Origin: Pseudomonas sp. FEN
GTDB taxonomy: Bacteria; Pseudomonadota; Gammaproteobacteria; Pseudomonadales; Pseudomonadaceae
Assembly: GCF_904067045.1 (NCBI RefSeq)
Contig: NZ_CAJFDC010000001.1
Location: forward strand, 434,001-498,000
DNA: 64,000 nt
Direction of reading: 5' to 3'
Shown here: piece by piece, positions 29,683 through 39,172 of the stretch
How positions within the stretch are numbered: the stretch's first letter is position 1
Layout of the letters: every line of letters begins with the position of its first letter
Notes under the pieces: generated by a model
The model's database searches: none
What the model was told of the DNA's origin: nothing
Seen by the model: the letters and a program-made list of their open reading frames with translations, nothing else
Program-made: the position numbers and the translations under genes

Positions 29683-30393
29683 ATGTCTGAACCCATTCGC
29701 CTTTCCAAACGCCTGATCGAGCTGGTCGGCTGCTCCCGTCGGGAGGCCGAACTGTTCATCGAAGGCGGCTGGGTCACGGTCGATGGCGAAGTCATCGACG
29801 AACCGCAGTTCAAGGTCGAGGCGCAGAAAGTCGAACTCGACCCCGAAGCCAAGGCCACCGCGCCGGAACCGGTGACCCTGCTGCTGCACCAACCCGCCGG
29901 CCTGGACCCCGACGGCGCCCTGCAACTGCTGCGCGCCGAGACGCTCTCCGAGGAGCACCGCTATGGCAAGCGCCCGCTCAAAGGGCATTTCCTGCGCCTG
30001 ACCGCCGGTGCCGACCTGCAAGCCGGCGCCAGCGGCTTGGTGGTGTTCACCCAGGACTGGAAAATCCTGCGCAAACTCACCGCCGACAGCGCCAAGATCG
30101 AACAGGAATATGTGGTGGAAGTCAGCGGCGATATCGTCGAGCACGGCCTCAACCGACTGAGCCACGGCCTGACCTACAAGGGTCGCGAGCTGCCTGCGGT
30201 AAAGGCCAGCTGGCAGAACGAGAACCGCCTGCGTTTCGCGATGAAAAATCCGCAACCCGGGGTGATTGCGCTGTTTTGCCAGGCTGTCGGGCTCAAGGTC
30301 GTGGCCATCCGGCGAATCCGTATCGGCGGCGTGTCCATCGGCAAGGTGCCCGTGGGCCAGTGGCGCTATCTGTCGACCAAAGAAAAATTCTAA
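29683..30393 (+). CDS. RsuA/RluF-like protein with an altered pseudouridine-synthase motif
   Basis: The protein is 236 aa from ATG 29683. An S4 RNA-binding domain (residues about 5-60, IRLSKRLIELVGCSRREAE) precedes a domain related to RsuA/RluB/E/F pseudouridine synthases. The catalytic signature GRLDxxTxGL reads GADLQAGASGL here (residues 109-119). Aligned on the GL..FTQD strand, the catalytic Asp position is Gln113; D111 would need a two-residue shift to serve. The Tyr in the next motif (EQEYVVEV) is kept. It may be an RNA-binding protein without activity or a divergent synthase. Confidence 0.7.
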   Translation: MSEPIRLSKRLIELVGCSRREAELFIEGGWVTVDGEVIDEPQFKVEAQKVELDPEAKATAPEPVTLLLHQPAGLDPDGALQLLRAETLSEEHRYGKRPLKGHFLRLTAGADLQAGASGLVVFTQDWKILRKLTADSAKIEQEYVVEVSGDIVEHGLNRLSHGLTYKGRELPAVKASWQNENRLRFAMKNPQPGVIALFCQAVGLKVVAIRRIRIGGVSIGKVPVGQWRYLSTKEKF

Positions 30394-30447
30394 CCCCCTT
30401 TTCAACGTCGCGCAGATGCGTGGCGTCTACCTCTCAGGATGGCTCAC

Positions 30448-30909
30448 ATGATTCACAACGACGTACTGCGTAGCGTGCGCTACATGCTCGACATCAGCGA
30501 CAACAAGGTCGTCGAGATCATCAAGCTGACCGGCTTCGACGTGGCCAAGGCCGATGTCGTCAGCTATCTGAAAAAGGACGAGGAAGAGGGCTTCGTGCAT
30601 TGCCCGGACGAGGTCATGGCGCATTTTCTCGATGGCCTGGTGATCTTCAAGCGCGGCAAGGACGAAAGCCGTCCACCGCTGCCAGTCGAACTGCCGGTGA
30701 CCAACAACATCATCCTGAAGAAACTGCGGGTCGCCTTCGAGCTGAAGGAAGACGACATGCACGCCATTCTCAAAGCCGCCGAGTTTCCCGTGTCCAAGCC
30801 TGAACTGAGCGCGCTGTTCCGCAAGTTCGGCCACACCAACTACCGTCCCTGCGGCGACCAGTTGCTGCGCAACTTCCTCAAGGGCCTGACGTTGCGCGTT
30901 CGCGGCTGA
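30448..30909 (+). CDS. DUF1456 (YehS-like) protein
   Basis: The protein is 153 aa and contains two copies of a domain of about 65 residues starting NDVLRSVRYMLDISDNKVVEI and NNIILKKLRVAFELKEDDMHAI, the DUF1456 pattern known from E. coli YehS. No function is established for the family. ATG 30448 aligns with family starts and follows an AGGA site; ATG 30439 is the alternative. Confidence 0.85.
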   Translation: MIHNDVLRSVRYMLDISDNKVVEIIKLTGFDVAKADVVSYLKKDEEEGFVHCPDEVMAHFLDGLVIFKRGKDESRPPLPVELPVTNNIILKKLRVAFELKEDDMHAILKAAEFPVSKPELSALFRKFGHTNYRPCGDQLLRNFLKGLTLRVRG

Positions 30910-31013
30910 TCCGCGGCAACGTGCATGACGCATCATTGCGCCGCCCAATAGTGGCTCCGCTTTTGGCACCTGACGGCTAGGGTATCAACACCTTTTCGCG
31001 CTCAGGATTCGTC

Positions 31014-31784
31014 ATGCACCCTTATTTCTCCCTGCAAGGCCGCACCGCGCTGGTCACCGGCGGAACCCGCGGCATCGGCAAGATGATCGCCAAGGCCTTT
31101 GTCGAGGCCGGTGCCCACGTCTACGTCTGTGCCCGGGACGCCGAAGCCTGCCAGCAGACCGCTGTCGAGCTCGGCGCCCTGGGCCACTGCCAGGCCCTGG
31201 CCGCGAATCTCGCGACCGAGGAAGGCGTGGCCGCGCTGGCGACACACCTGGGCGAGCGGATCGACCGGCTGGATATCCTCGTCAACAACGCCGGCACCAC
31301 CTGGGGTGCGCCGCTGGAAAGCTACCCGATCAAGGGCTGGGAAAAGGTCATGCAACTGAACGTGACCTCGGTCTTCAACTGCATCCAGCAATTCCTGCCG
31401 TTGTTGCGCAAGGCCGGTTCGGTGGAGAGCCCGGCGCGAATCATCAATATCGGTTCGGTCGCGGGGATTTCCTCGTTCGGCGAACAGGCCTATGCCTACG
31501 GTCCGAGCAAGGCCGCCTTGCATCAGTTGTCACGGATCCTGGCGCGGGAACTGGTCAGCCAGCACATCAATGTCAATGTGATCGCGCCGGGGCGTTTCCC
31601 GAGCAAGATGACCCAACATATAGGCAACGATGAGCAGGCATTGGCCGAAGACACGGCGTTGATTCCGATGAAACGCTGGGGCCGCGAGGAAGAGATGGCG
31701 GCACTGGCGATCAGTCTGGCGAGCACCGCCGGGGCTTATATGACGGGCAATATCATCCCGCTGGATGGCGGCTTCAGCCTGTAA
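31014..31784 (+). CDS. rhlG: RhlG-like short-chain beta-ketoacyl reductase
   Basis: The protein is 256 aa, a classic SDR with the NADP(H)-binding VTGGTRGIG near residue 15, NNAG, the catalytic Ser in INIGSVAG and the YxxxK in YGPSKAALHQ. The start MHPYFSLQGR and the closing NIIPLDGGFSL follow P. aeruginosa RhlG closely. RhlG is an NADPH-dependent beta-ketoacyl reductase linked to rhamnolipid and polyhydroxyalkanoate precursors, although its role in rhamnolipids is disputed. No rhlAB genes are nearby. Confidence 0.85.
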   Translation: MHPYFSLQGRTALVTGGTRGIGKMIAKAFVEAGAHVYVCARDAEACQQTAVELGALGHCQALAANLATEEGVAALATHLGERIDRLDILVNNAGTTWGAPLESYPIKGWEKVMQLNVTSVFNCIQQFLPLLRKAGSVESPARIINIGSVAGISSFGEQAYAYGPSKAALHQLSRILARELVSQHINVNVIAPGRFPSKMTQHIGNDEQALAEDTALIPMKRWGREEEMAALAISLASTAGAYMTGNIIPLDGGFSL

Positions 31785-31808
31785 CGCCAGGAACGGTCGG
31801 ACGCTGAT

Positions 31809-32005
31809 TTGTGGTGAGTGGGCTTGCCCACGCTGGGTCGCGGAGCGGCCCCAAAACCAGCTATCGCGGTCTACCTGACACACCTGGCTCTCCGGTTTCA
31901 GGGGGCTTCGCCCCCAGCGCGGGCAAGCCCGCTCGCCACAAGACCGGGCCCGGCTTCAAAAGTCCTTAACTGGATACTGCCGGGACAAGCCCGCTCGCCA
32001 CAAAT
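31809..32005. repeat. Cluster of three REP-type elements
   Basis: TTGTGGTGAGTGGGCTTGCCC (31809-31829) is matched by its inverse GGGCAAGCCCGCTCGCCACA at 31921-31940, and a third copy in that second orientation lies at 31983-32002. This is a different REP subfamily from the GAGCAAGCTC type elsewhere in the window. It fills the convergent gap between rhlG and the PLP-enzyme gene. Confidence 0.75.
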
Positions 32006-32032
32006 CTCATCGATCCGGAAACCCTGAGCGAA

Positions 32033-33127
32033 TCAGATCCCGGCCCGCAACACGCTCTCGGGCAACGCCTCGCCGCGTTCGACGCTGGCTGCCACGGTCG
32101 CGACCAGGCCGTCCAGTTCATAGCCCTGGGCCTTCAGCCATTGCGCATCGTAGTAGGTGGCGGCGTAACGCTCGCCGCCGTCGCACAGGATCGCCACGAT
32201 CGAACCGCTCTCCCCGGCCTGGACCATCTGCCGCGCCGCCATCAGCGCACCGATCAGATTGGTCCCGCTGGAGCCACCGACCCGCCGCCCCAAGCGTTGC
32301 GCCAGGTAGTGCATGGCCGCCAGGGACAAGGCGTCAGGCACCTTGACCATGGCATCGATCACCTTGGGCAGGAACGACGCTTCGACCCGCGGACGCCCGA
32401 TCCCTTCGATACGCGACCCGCAGTCCAGGCGCAGGCTGGCATCGCCGGTCTGGTAGAAATCGAAGAACACCGATCGCTCGGCATCGGCGCACAACACCCG
32501 GGTGCAGTGCTGGCGATAACGCACATAACGGCCAAGGGTCGCCGTGGTACCGCCGGTACCAGGGCTGGAAATCAACCAGCTCGGTTCCGGGTGACGCTCG
32601 AAACGCAACTGCTGGAAAATCGACTCGGCGATGTTGTTGTTCGCTCGCCAGTCGGTAGCCCGCTCGGCATAGGTGAACTGGTCCATGAAATGACCGCCGC
32701 TCTCCCGGGCCAGGCGCTCGGACTCGGCATAGATCTGTGTCGGATCCTGCACCAGGTGACTCTGGCCGCCATAGAAAGCGATCTGCTTGATCTTTTCCTG
32801 AGAGGTACTGGCCGGCATCACGGCAATAAACGGCAGTCCCAGCAGGCGCGCGAAGTAGGCTTCGGAAACCGCCGTTGAACCGCTGGACGCCTCGATCACC
32901 GGCGCCCCCGGACGCAGCCAGCCATTACACAGCGCATAGAGGAACAGCGAACGCGCCAGGCGGTGCTTCAGGCTGCCGGTCGGATGACTGGACTCATCCT
33001 TGAAGTACAACTCGATGCCCGGCAAGCCCGGCAACGGCAAAGGGATCAAGTGAGTATCGGCACTGCGCTGGAAGTCGGCTTCAATGATCCGGATAGCTTC
33101 CCGGGCCCACTGTCGGTTGTCGCTCAT
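32033..33127 (-). CDS. PLP-dependent cysteine synthase/desulfhydrase-family enzyme
   Basis: The protein is 364 aa, fold type II PLP enzyme. The Schiff-base Lys is in [11 protein letters not shown] (about residue 53), the phosphate-binding and substrate loop is [12 protein letters not shown], and a Gly-rich loop follows in [15 protein letters not shown]. The family includes cysteine synthases, cystathionine beta-synthases and cysteine desulfhydrases (Cds1-like); the length and the SSGST loop fit the Cds1-like group, but the substrate is not certain. It is transcribed alone. Confidence 0.78.
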   Translation of the reverse strand: MSDNRQWAREAIRIIEADFQRSADTHLIPLPLPGLPGIELYFKDESSHPTGSLKHRLARSLFLYALCNGWLRPGAPVIEASSGSTAVSEAYFARLLGLPFIAVMPASTSQEKIKQIAFYGGQSHLVQDPTQIYAESERLARESGGHFMDQFTYAERATDWRANNNIAESIFQQLRFERHPEPSWLISSPGTGGTTATLGRYVRYRQHCTRVLCADAERSVFFDFYQTGDASLRLDCGSRIEGIGRPRVEASFLPKVIDAMVKVPDALSLAAMHYLAQRLGRRVGGSSGTNLIGALMAARQMVQAGESGSIVAILCDGGERYAATYYDAQWLKAQGYELDGLVATVAASVERGEALPESVLRAGI

Positions 33128-33446
33128 GATGGGTTACTCGTCTTGGAACGGATGCGCTCGAAAGCACTGACGGATGGCTGCGCCACTGGCCCATGGCCAA
33201 ACCGCTGAAGGATAAAGAGAGATCGGGGCCCTGACAGGCCTTAGCGCAATAAAGGGTTAACTATAGGAAGTTTCCTACGCGACGCACAGATACAGTGAAG
33301 ACGCATTTCGACACACAACTGCTAGGCTCTTGGCAATCACCCTCTAGATCACTACTTATAACAAAAAAGAATATAATTTTTGTTTTAACAACTAACAGTA
33401 CGGGTTAGGGTGTCCCACCTTTCGAATTCATCAATGGAGAGCGACC
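33128..33446. promoter_or_regulatory. Promoter region between the PLP-enzyme gene and nhaA
   Basis: This 319-base divergent gap has no ORF of note. From about 33350 to 33400 it is strongly AT-rich, with TATAAC and TATAAT elements before nhaA that could be -10 boxes. I could not pair them confidently with -35 elements. Confidence 0.5.
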
Positions 33447-34631
33447 TTGCCTCTGCGTAGCACTTTCACCCGTTTCTTTCAGTTGGAAGCTGCCAGCGGT
33501 CTGCTATTGATCGCCGCGGCAGCCTTGGCCCTGATCATCAACAACTCGCCGCTGTCGCATCTCTACGGCGGCCTGCTGGACGTACCGGTGGTGGCCCAGG
33601 TTGGCGCCCTGACAATCGCCAAGCCGCTGCTGCTGTGGATCAACGACGGCCTGATGGCGCTGTTCTTCCTGCTGATCGGCCTGGAGGTCAAGCGCGAACT
33701 CCTCGACGGCCATCTGTCCAAGCCCTCGCAGGTGGTGCTGCCGGGCGCGGCGGCCATCGGCGGCATGGTGGTGCCGGCGCTGATCTACTGGTTTCTCAAC
33801 CGCGACAATCCGGCGGCATTGGCCGGCTGGGCGATTCCCATGGCCACCGATATCGCCTTCGCCCTCGGCGTGTTGGCCTTGCTCGGCAAACGGGTGCCGG
33901 TGTCGCTGAAACTGTTCCTCATGACCCTGGCGATCATCGACGACCTGGGCGCGATCATCGTCATCGCGATTTTCTATTCCCATGAACTGTCGACCCTGTC
34001 ACTGATGCTGGCGGGGGCCTGCCTGGTGGCGCTGATCGCGATGAATCGCCTCGGCGTGGTCAAACTCGGGCCCTATCTGGTAATCGGCCTGATTCTCTGG
34101 GTCTGTGTGCTCAAGAGCGGCGTGCATGCCACGCTGGCCGGCGTGACCCTGGCATTCTGCATTCCGTTGCGCACCCGCAATGCCGAAAGCTCGCCGTTGC
34201 TGAGCCTGGAGCATGCGTTGCATCCCTGGGTGGCGTTCGGCATCCTGCCGCTGTTCGCCTTTGCCAATGCCGGGGTATCCCTGGCGGGCGTGAACCTGGA
34301 AAGCTTTACCCATCATGTGCCACTGGGCATCGCCGCCGGCCTGCTGCTCGGCAAGACGGTCGGCGTCTTCGGCCTGACCTGGCTGGCGGTCCGGGCCGGC
34401 CTGGCAACGCTGCCGAAAGAGGCCAACTGGGGACAACTGCTCAGCGTGGCGATTCTCTGCGGGATAGGTTTCACCATGAGCCTGTTCGTCGGCTCCCTGG
34501 CCTTTGTTCCGGGTAGCAGCGACTACGCGGGCATGGATCGCATGGGGATTCTTACCGGCTCCATCCTCGCGGCAGTGATCGGCTATGCGGTGATGGCCAT
34601 GGCCAGCCGCAAGCCCGGCACGCCCCTGTAG
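33447..34631 (+). CDS. nhaA: Na+/H+ antiporter NhaA
   Basis: The protein is 394 aa with about 12 membrane segments and exports Na+ in exchange for protons. The paired catalytic aspartates are in [14 protein letters not shown] and the [10 protein letters not shown] segment of the unwound helix is present, both NhaA hallmarks. The start is TTG at 33447, with GGAG six bases upstream; no suitable ATG exists before the first conserved segment. Confidence 0.94.
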   Translation: MPLRSTFTRFFQLEAASGLLLIAAAALALIINNSPLSHLYGGLLDVPVVAQVGALTIAKPLLLWINDGLMALFFLLIGLEVKRELLDGHLSKPSQVVLPGAAAIGGMVVPALIYWFLNRDNPAALAGWAIPMATDIAFALGVLALLGKRVPVSLKLFLMTLAIIDDLGAIIVIAIFYSHELSTLSLMLAGACLVALIAMNRLGVVKLGPYLVIGLILWVCVLKSGVHATLAGVTLAFCIPLRTRNAESSPLLSLEHALHPWVAFGILPLFAFANAGVSLAGVNLESFTHHVPLGIAAGLLLGKTVGVFGLTWLAVRAGLATLPKEANWGQLLSVAILCGIGFTMSLFVGSLAFVPGSSDYAGMDRMGILTGSILAAVIGYAVMAMASRKPGTPL

Positions 34632-34639
34632 ACGCACCA

Positions 34640-34678
34640 AAAAAGAAAACCCCGACCAGTTGGCCGGGGTTTTCTTTT
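34640..34678. terminator. Bidirectional terminator after nhaA
   Basis: AAAAGAAAACCCCG/CGGGGTTTTCTTTT pair around a short loop between the convergent nhaA and glycine-zipper lipoprotein genes. Confidence 0.87.
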
Positions 34679-34695
34679 GACAGCGGATCGCGAAA

Positions 34696-35160
34696 TCAGT
34701 GAGTCACGCGGCTGGTGCCGCCAACGGTGGCAATACGCACGCGCTCGCCAACCCGGAAGATTTCGTTCGGCTGAACTTCCTGCACATAGGCACGCATGCT
34801 GCCGTCATCTTCACGCACGGTGATTTCAACGCCCTGGGCGCTGGTCAGGCCTTTTTCGGCCATGTTGCCGAGCACGCCACCGGCGACCGCACCGATCACC
34901 GCGGTCACGATACTGCCACGGCCACCGCCGATGGCGCTGCCGCCAACACCGCCGACAATCGCACCGGCACCGGCACCGATAGGCGAATTGGTACCTTCGA
35001 TTTTCACCGGACGCAGCGACTCGATAGTGCCCATGCGAATGGTCTGGACGCGACGTGCTTCGTCACGGGAATAGGAATCGCCGGTCAGGCTGTTGGTGCA
35101 ACCACCCAGCAGCATGGCCATCGTGGAGAAGGAAGCAATCAACAAAACAGACTTACGCAT
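34696..35160 (-). CDS. SlyB/PcpX-like glycine-zipper outer-membrane lipoprotein
   Basis: The protein is 154 aa from ATG 35160. A lipoprotein signal ends at the lipobox LLGGC. A glycine-zipper 2TM segment follows (GAGAGAIVGGVGGSAIGGG, then GAVAGGVLGNMAE), the pattern of SlyB/PcpX lipoproteins, and a short SH3-like C-terminal part (EITVREDDGSMRAYVQEVQ) closes the protein. It is predicted to sit in the outer membrane, perhaps stabilising it. The 28 codons upstream are not needed and lack signal features. Confidence 0.87.
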   Translation of the reverse strand: MRKSVLLIASFSTMAMLLGGCTNSLTGDSYSRDEARRVQTIRMGTIESLRPVKIEGTNSPIGAGAGAIVGGVGGSAIGGGRGSIVTAVIGAVAGGVLGNMAEKGLTSAQGVEITVREDDGSMRAYVQEVQPNEIFRVGERVRIATVGGTSRVTH

Positions 35161-35389
35161 AGGATCAACTCCAAAGGACATGACTTTAATTAAACTCCGC
35201 AGCTTGATCCCTGTCACGGCAGCGCACGGATAAAATGCTTTCATTCAGCGCCAGTACAGCCTCGGCGTCCAAATGAACAGGGGCATAGGGTAGCGCGATT
35301 TCGATCCGCCTGCCCGGGCAGCCAAACACTTGAAACAATCCGCGACAACTGAATCGCCACGATCCCCCCTCAACCCGCAAAGAACCGAC

Positions 35390-35710
35390 ATGGACTACTT
35401 CATCATCGCAATCACTACGGCAGCCGGATTGTATTTCCATGGCTGGCTGTATATCAGGATCAGACGCTGGACGGACCGCGACCTGGCGTTATCGCTAGCG
35501 GGAGACAACGAAGGACGCAAAAAGTTCATGCTCGAACGCCTGGCGGCCGCCAGGGAGCAAAAGGTCAAACGCCGGGACTTGCAGCAATGGCTTGAGGCCG
35601 CGGCGGCGAGCTATCCAGAGCAGGGCCTGGACCCGCACTCGCCGGGCGGCAATCAGGCGAGCCCGCCGGCAATGCCGCCCGATAGCGGTGTAGACAGCCC
35701 ACGCAACTAA
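35390..35710 (+). CDS. Small membrane-anchored hypothetical protein, 106 aa
   Basis: From ATG 35390 the protein opens with a membrane segment (residues about 3-22, [19 protein letters not shown]), followed by a charged helical cytoplasmic part and a Pro/Gly-rich tail. I do not recognise a family. Its last four bases overlap the end of the convergent pdxH gene. Confidence 0.65.
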   Translation: MDYFIIAITTAAGLYFHGWLYIRIRRWTDRDLALSLAGDNEGRKKFMLERLAAAREQKVKRRDLQQWLEAAAASYPEQGLDPHSPGGNQASPPAMPPDSGVDSPRN

Positions 35711-36354
35711 GGCGCGAGACGCCGGCGGGTCCAGTCCGCCCCCGTCAGACGGTAGTCAAGGCGGTCATGCAGGCGGCTGGCGCGCCCTTGCCAGAACTCG
35801 ATGCGCTCCGGCAGCAAACGATAGCCACCCCAGTGTTCGGGACAATGCGGCTGTGTATCGCTGAAGCGCGCTTCGGTGTTCTTGAGCAAGGCCTCGAGCT
35901 CTGCCCGATCAGCAAGCGCCCGGCTTTGCGGCGAGGCCCAGGCCCCCAGCCGACTGCCCAATGGACGCACCTGGAAGTAGGCGTCCGACTCCTGCGCCGA
36001 GACCTTGACCACCCGTCCCTCGATCCGCACCTGACGCTCCAGGGTCGGCCAGAAGAATGTCATCGCGGCAAAGGGCCGAGCCGCCAGTTGCCGACCCTTG
36101 TCGCTTTCGTAGTTGGTGAAGAAGGTAAACCCCGCCTCGTCCAACCCCTTGAGCAACAGAATACGGCAATGCGGGCGCCCGTCCTCGTCCACCGTCGCCA
36201 GGGTCATGGCATTGGCTTCGACAGGCGCCTGCTCGGTCTTCACCGCCTCGGCAAACCACTGGTGGAACAGCGCGAACGGCTCGACCGGGGCCAGGGCCTC
36301 GGTGAGTCCGTCACGGATGTAGTCGCGGCGCATATCCGCCAGGGCTTGAGTCAT
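35707..36354 (-). CDS. pdxH: Pyridoxamine 5'-phosphate oxidase PdxH
   Basis: This 215-aa FMN enzyme oxidises pyridoxine- or pyridoxamine-phosphate to PLP. Typical stretches are [35 protein letters not shown], and the C-terminal [13 protein letters not shown] ending RRRLAP. I chose ATG 36354 since the upstream extension is an Arg-rich antisense artefact of the neighbouring gene's Lys/Ala tail. The neighbouring OmpA-type gene is also adjacent in P. aeruginosa (PA1048/PA1049). Confidence 0.96.
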   Translation of the reverse strand: MTQALADMRRDYIRDGLTEALAPVEPFALFHQWFAEAVKTEQAPVEANAMTLATVDEDGRPHCRILLLKGLDEAGFTFFTNYESDKGRQLAARPFAAMTFFWPTLERQVRIEGRVVKVSAQESDAYFQVRPLGSRLGAWASPQSRALADRAELEALLKNTEARFSDTQPHCPEHWGGYRLLPERIEFWQGRASRLHDRLDYRLTGADWTRRRLAP

Positions 36355-36379
36355 GACGCGCTCCTTCTCGATAGTCGGG

Positions 36380-37630
36380 TCAGTTCTTGGCCGTGCTGTC
36401 GCTGGTGGCGTCTTTCTTCGCCGGCGCAGCCGCTTTGTCCGTCGCCGGCTTGGTTGCAGCCTTCTTCTTGACCGGTGCCTTCTTCGCCGCATGAGCCGGA
36501 GCTTTCTTACCCTTGGTGGATGCAGCGGCTTTCTTCGTCGGTGCTGGGGTAGCCGCCGGCTTGACGTCCGCGGCCGCTACCAAGGTGGCCGGAGCTGGAG
36601 GTGGAAGCGGAATGCTGTATTTGCTCAACAACGCGACCATGGTGTTCTGCGGCGTCAGGATGATTTCCACGCGACGGTTCAGGGCACGACCTTCGTTGCT
36701 GTCATTGGCGGCACGTGGCATGTCCGCGCCCATGCCACGCAGCATCAGGCGATCACGATGCAAGCCGCTGAGGCCGAAAATCGCCGCGACGGACTGGGCC
36801 CGTTGCTGGCTCAGGGCCTGGGTCGACTCGGAGGAGGTGCTATTGTCGCCGTGGCCGAGGATCAGCACCGCGGTCTTGGGGTCACCCTCGACAGTCTTGG
36901 CGATGCGAGTGAAGGGACCGAGGGTGACCGGCAGCAACATCTCTGGACGTTTGGGGTTGTAGAAACCGTCCACCGGGGCGATCACCACCAGCACGTTTTC
37001 ACGCCGCTCCAGCTTCAGGGAGCTGTTCTGGATCGCGGTACGCAGACGCGGTTCGTAATCATCGAGCCAGGCCTGGGTAACTTTTGGATCAGGCATCGGC
37101 ACGGCCTTGACCGGCGCCGGGGCGGCTTCCTTGGCCTTGTCCGAACTGCCAAACGGCCACCACCAGTGACTGGCGGAGTCCGCCTGCGGGGCCGGGTTCG
37201 TCGCGGCGGCGACCGCCGTGGCCAGTGGCACGGGCTTGTCCTGCGCCTTGGCAGCCGGCGCGACGGCCTGGGCAGAATCCTTCACGGCAGGTTTATCGGA
37301 CGAACCGAACGGCCACCACCAGTTGCTGCCAGTGTCCGCGCTGGCTGCCGGCGCGGCGACAACGGCTGGCGCGGCGGCGGGTGCTGCCGGGGTGGCCGGT
37401 GCGGTTGCCTTGGCGGCGTCCTTGAGCGCTGGCGCCGGAGCGCTGACGCCCGGCTTGGCCTGGGGCTTGGCGGTGTCCTTGCTGGCCACAGGTGCTACAG
37501 GTGCCGCTGGCGTACTCGCGGGGGCTGTCGCCGGGGTATGAGCAACATCCTTGTCCGCACTTTGTGGAGTTTGTGCGCAACCGGTCACGGTCAGGCAGAT
37601 GGCCAGGGCGAGAGACTTGTTCGATGACAT
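36380..37630 (-). CDS. OmpA-family lipoprotein with Ala/Pro linker and Lys/Ala tail
   Basis: The protein is 416 aa from ATG 37630. A lipoprotein signal ends at LTVTGC. A long Ala/Pro/Lys linker contains two copies of a [10 protein letters not shown] motif. The OmpA/MotB peptidoglycan-binding domain follows ([29 protein letters not shown] is its core, then [16 protein letters not shown]). The last 50 residues are a Lys/Ala/Pro-rich tail resembling histone H1-like AlgP repeats. It probably tethers the outer membrane to the wall; the basic tail is unusual for a periplasmic protein. Confidence 0.85.
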   Translation of the reverse strand: MSSNKSLALAICLTVTGCAQTPQSADKDVAHTPATAPASTPAAPVAPVASKDTAKPQAKPGVSAPAPALKDAAKATAPATPAAPAAAPAVVAAPAASADTGSNWWWPFGSSDKPAVKDSAQAVAPAAKAQDKPVPLATAVAAATNPAPQADSASHWWWPFGSSDKAKEAAPAPVKAVPMPDPKVTQAWLDDYEPRLRTAIQNSSLKLERRENVLVVIAPVDGFYNPKRPEMLLPVTLGPFTRIAKTVEGDPKTAVLILGHGDNSTSSESTQALSQQRAQSVAAIFGLSGLHRDRLMLRGMGADMPRAANDSNEGRALNRRVEIILTPQNTMVALLSKYSIPLPPPAPATLVAAADVKPAATPAPTKKAAASTKGKKAPAHAAKKAPVKKKAATKPATDKAAAPAKKDATSDSTAKN

Positions 37631-37696
37631 TGGATATCCACAAAATGAGATAGAGAAACAAGAGCCGGTCAGGCCCGATGAAACCATAGATTAGAA

Positions 37697-37735
37697 AGCA
37701 AAAAAGCCACGGGGTTCCGCCCCCGGACTTTATCC
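37697..37735 (-). terminator. Probable terminator of the serine hydrolase gene
   Basis: A GGGG/CCCC hairpin followed on the minus strand by T6 lies just past the gene's stop. The stem is short and imperfect. Confidence 0.5.
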
Positions 37736-37742
37736 ACGCATT

Positions 37743-38888
37743 CTACAGACAGCCGGCGAAAATCCGTACCAGCTTCTGTGCCCGCGGGTCCATCAATACA
37801 TAGGGGCCGAGGGTATTGGTGACGAACCCGAAGGCGACATCGTGCTCGGGATCGGCAAAACCGACGGAGCCGCCAGCACCAGGGTGTCCGAAAGCCTTGG
37901 CCCCGAGACCGAAGGTGGCGTTGGCGACAGCCGGCTGGTCGAGCATGCAGCCCAAGCCGAAACGGGTCTGGGTCAGCAGGGTCTTGTCCATGCCCAGGCT
38001 GTGCTGACGCGTCAGCTCCTCCAACATGTCGGCCTCCAGCAGGCGACCGTCGAGCAGGCCGCTGTAGAACCCCGCCAGGCTACGCGCATTGCCATGCCCA
38101 TTGGCGGCGGGCTGCTGCATGCGCCGCCATTCCGGCTTGTTGGTGCTGGTCATGATCGATGGTGGATTGGTGAAGGCCCGGGTGCTCATCGCCTCGGGCT
38201 CGCGCAGGGTCACTTGCAGCAGACGCTGGGCCGCCGCGTCGCCGAAATTGCCCTTGCTCCGGGCGATATGGGCCACACGATGGAACTCCTCATCCGCCAG
38301 GCCGACATGGAAGTCCAGGCCCAGCGGCCGGGAAATCCGCGCCACGATGGACTCACCCGGCCCGCGCCCGTCGGCGCGCCGCAGCAACTCGCCGACCAAC
38401 CAGCCATAGGTGATCGCGGCATAGCCATGGCCCTCGCCGGGCGTCCACCAGGGCGCTTCGGCCGCCAGGGCGTCGACCATGGTCTGCCAGTTGTAAAGTG
38501 CTTCGGGGGGCAGCAACTGGCGCAAGGCCGGCAAACCGGCCTGATGGCAGAGCAACTGGCGCAAGGTGATGCCGGCCTTGCCGGCGGCGGCGAATTCCGG
38601 CCAATAGTTGGCAACCGGAACATCCAGCTGCAATTTACCCTCGGCCACCAGTTGCAGCGCGGTGACGGCGGTGAAGGTCTTGGTGCAGGAAAACAGGTTG
38701 GCGATGGTGTCACTGTGCCAGGCCTCGGCACGGTCCTTGTCGGCGGTACCGGCCCAGAGATCGACCACGGTCTCACCGCCGATCTGGATACAAAGCGCGG
38801 CGCCACGCTCCTGGGGATCGTCGAAAAGGGCCGCGAAGGCTTCGCGCACCGCCTCGAATTGAAGTTCGAAATGACCCTGAATCTGCAC
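37743..38888 (-). CDS. Beta-lactamase-fold serine hydrolase/esterase
   Basis: The protein is 381 aa from GTG 38888, chosen for the GGAG eight bases upstream and because family members begin QIQGHFE. The Ser-x-x-Lys nucleophile motif is SCTKTFTAV and the conserved Tyr lies in GYAAITYGWLVGE. It belongs to the class C beta-lactamase/EstB-like esterase group (PA1047 by position) and probably acts on ester substrates rather than beta-lactams. No signal peptide is seen, so it is cytosolic. Confidence 0.83.
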   Translation of the reverse strand: MQIQGHFELQFEAVREAFAALFDDPQERGAALCIQIGGETVVDLWAGTADKDRAEAWHSDTIANLFSCTKTFTAVTALQLVAEGKLQLDVPVANYWPEFAAAGKAGITLRQLLCHQAGLPALRQLLPPEALYNWQTMVDALAAEAPWWTPGEGHGYAAITYGWLVGELLRRADGRGPGESIVARISRPLGLDFHVGLADEEFHRVAHIARSKGNFGDAAAQRLLQVTLREPEAMSTRAFTNPPSIMTSTNKPEWRRMQQPAANGHGNARSLAGFYSGLLDGRLLEADMLEELTRQHSLGMDKTLLTQTRFGLGCMLDQPAVANATFGLGAKAFGHPGAGGSVGFADPEHDVAFGFVTNTLGPYVLMDPRAQKLVRIFAGCL

Positions 38889-39059
38889 CCGTGACTCTCC
38901 TGCCGCAACACCTTCGAAAATGGCCTGCATTGTTCCAGCGATTGACGGGTTTGGGAACAGACGTGGGTCGGACAATTCGTAACGCCTTGCAAGGGCTATC
39001 TGACATTGCACGGCGATTTGCAGGAATGGGAGCGACTCACCGAAAACAGCCTGCGCTGC

Positions 39060-39155
39060 GTGTGTGGGAGCGGAGCTTGCCCGCGAAGGACGCACCGCTA
39101 CGCTTCAGTTGGACCGCATCACCGTTCTTCGCGGACAAGCTCCGCCCCCACACCC
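39060..39155. repeat. REP doublet (REPIN) palindrome
   Basis: GTGTGGGAGCGGAGCTTGCC (continuing CGCGAAG) is matched by its inverse, CTTCGCGGACAAGCTCCG (continuing CCCCCACAC), around a loop of about 40 bases. Confidence 0.8.
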
Positions 39156-39172
39156 ATGCGCCAGGCTTTCAC

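Noticed and set aside
31809..32005. Repeat cluster considered as a CRISPR remnant
   Set aside because: Only three copies, in mixed orientation with unequal spacing and no cas genes; the palindromic REP nature explains it.
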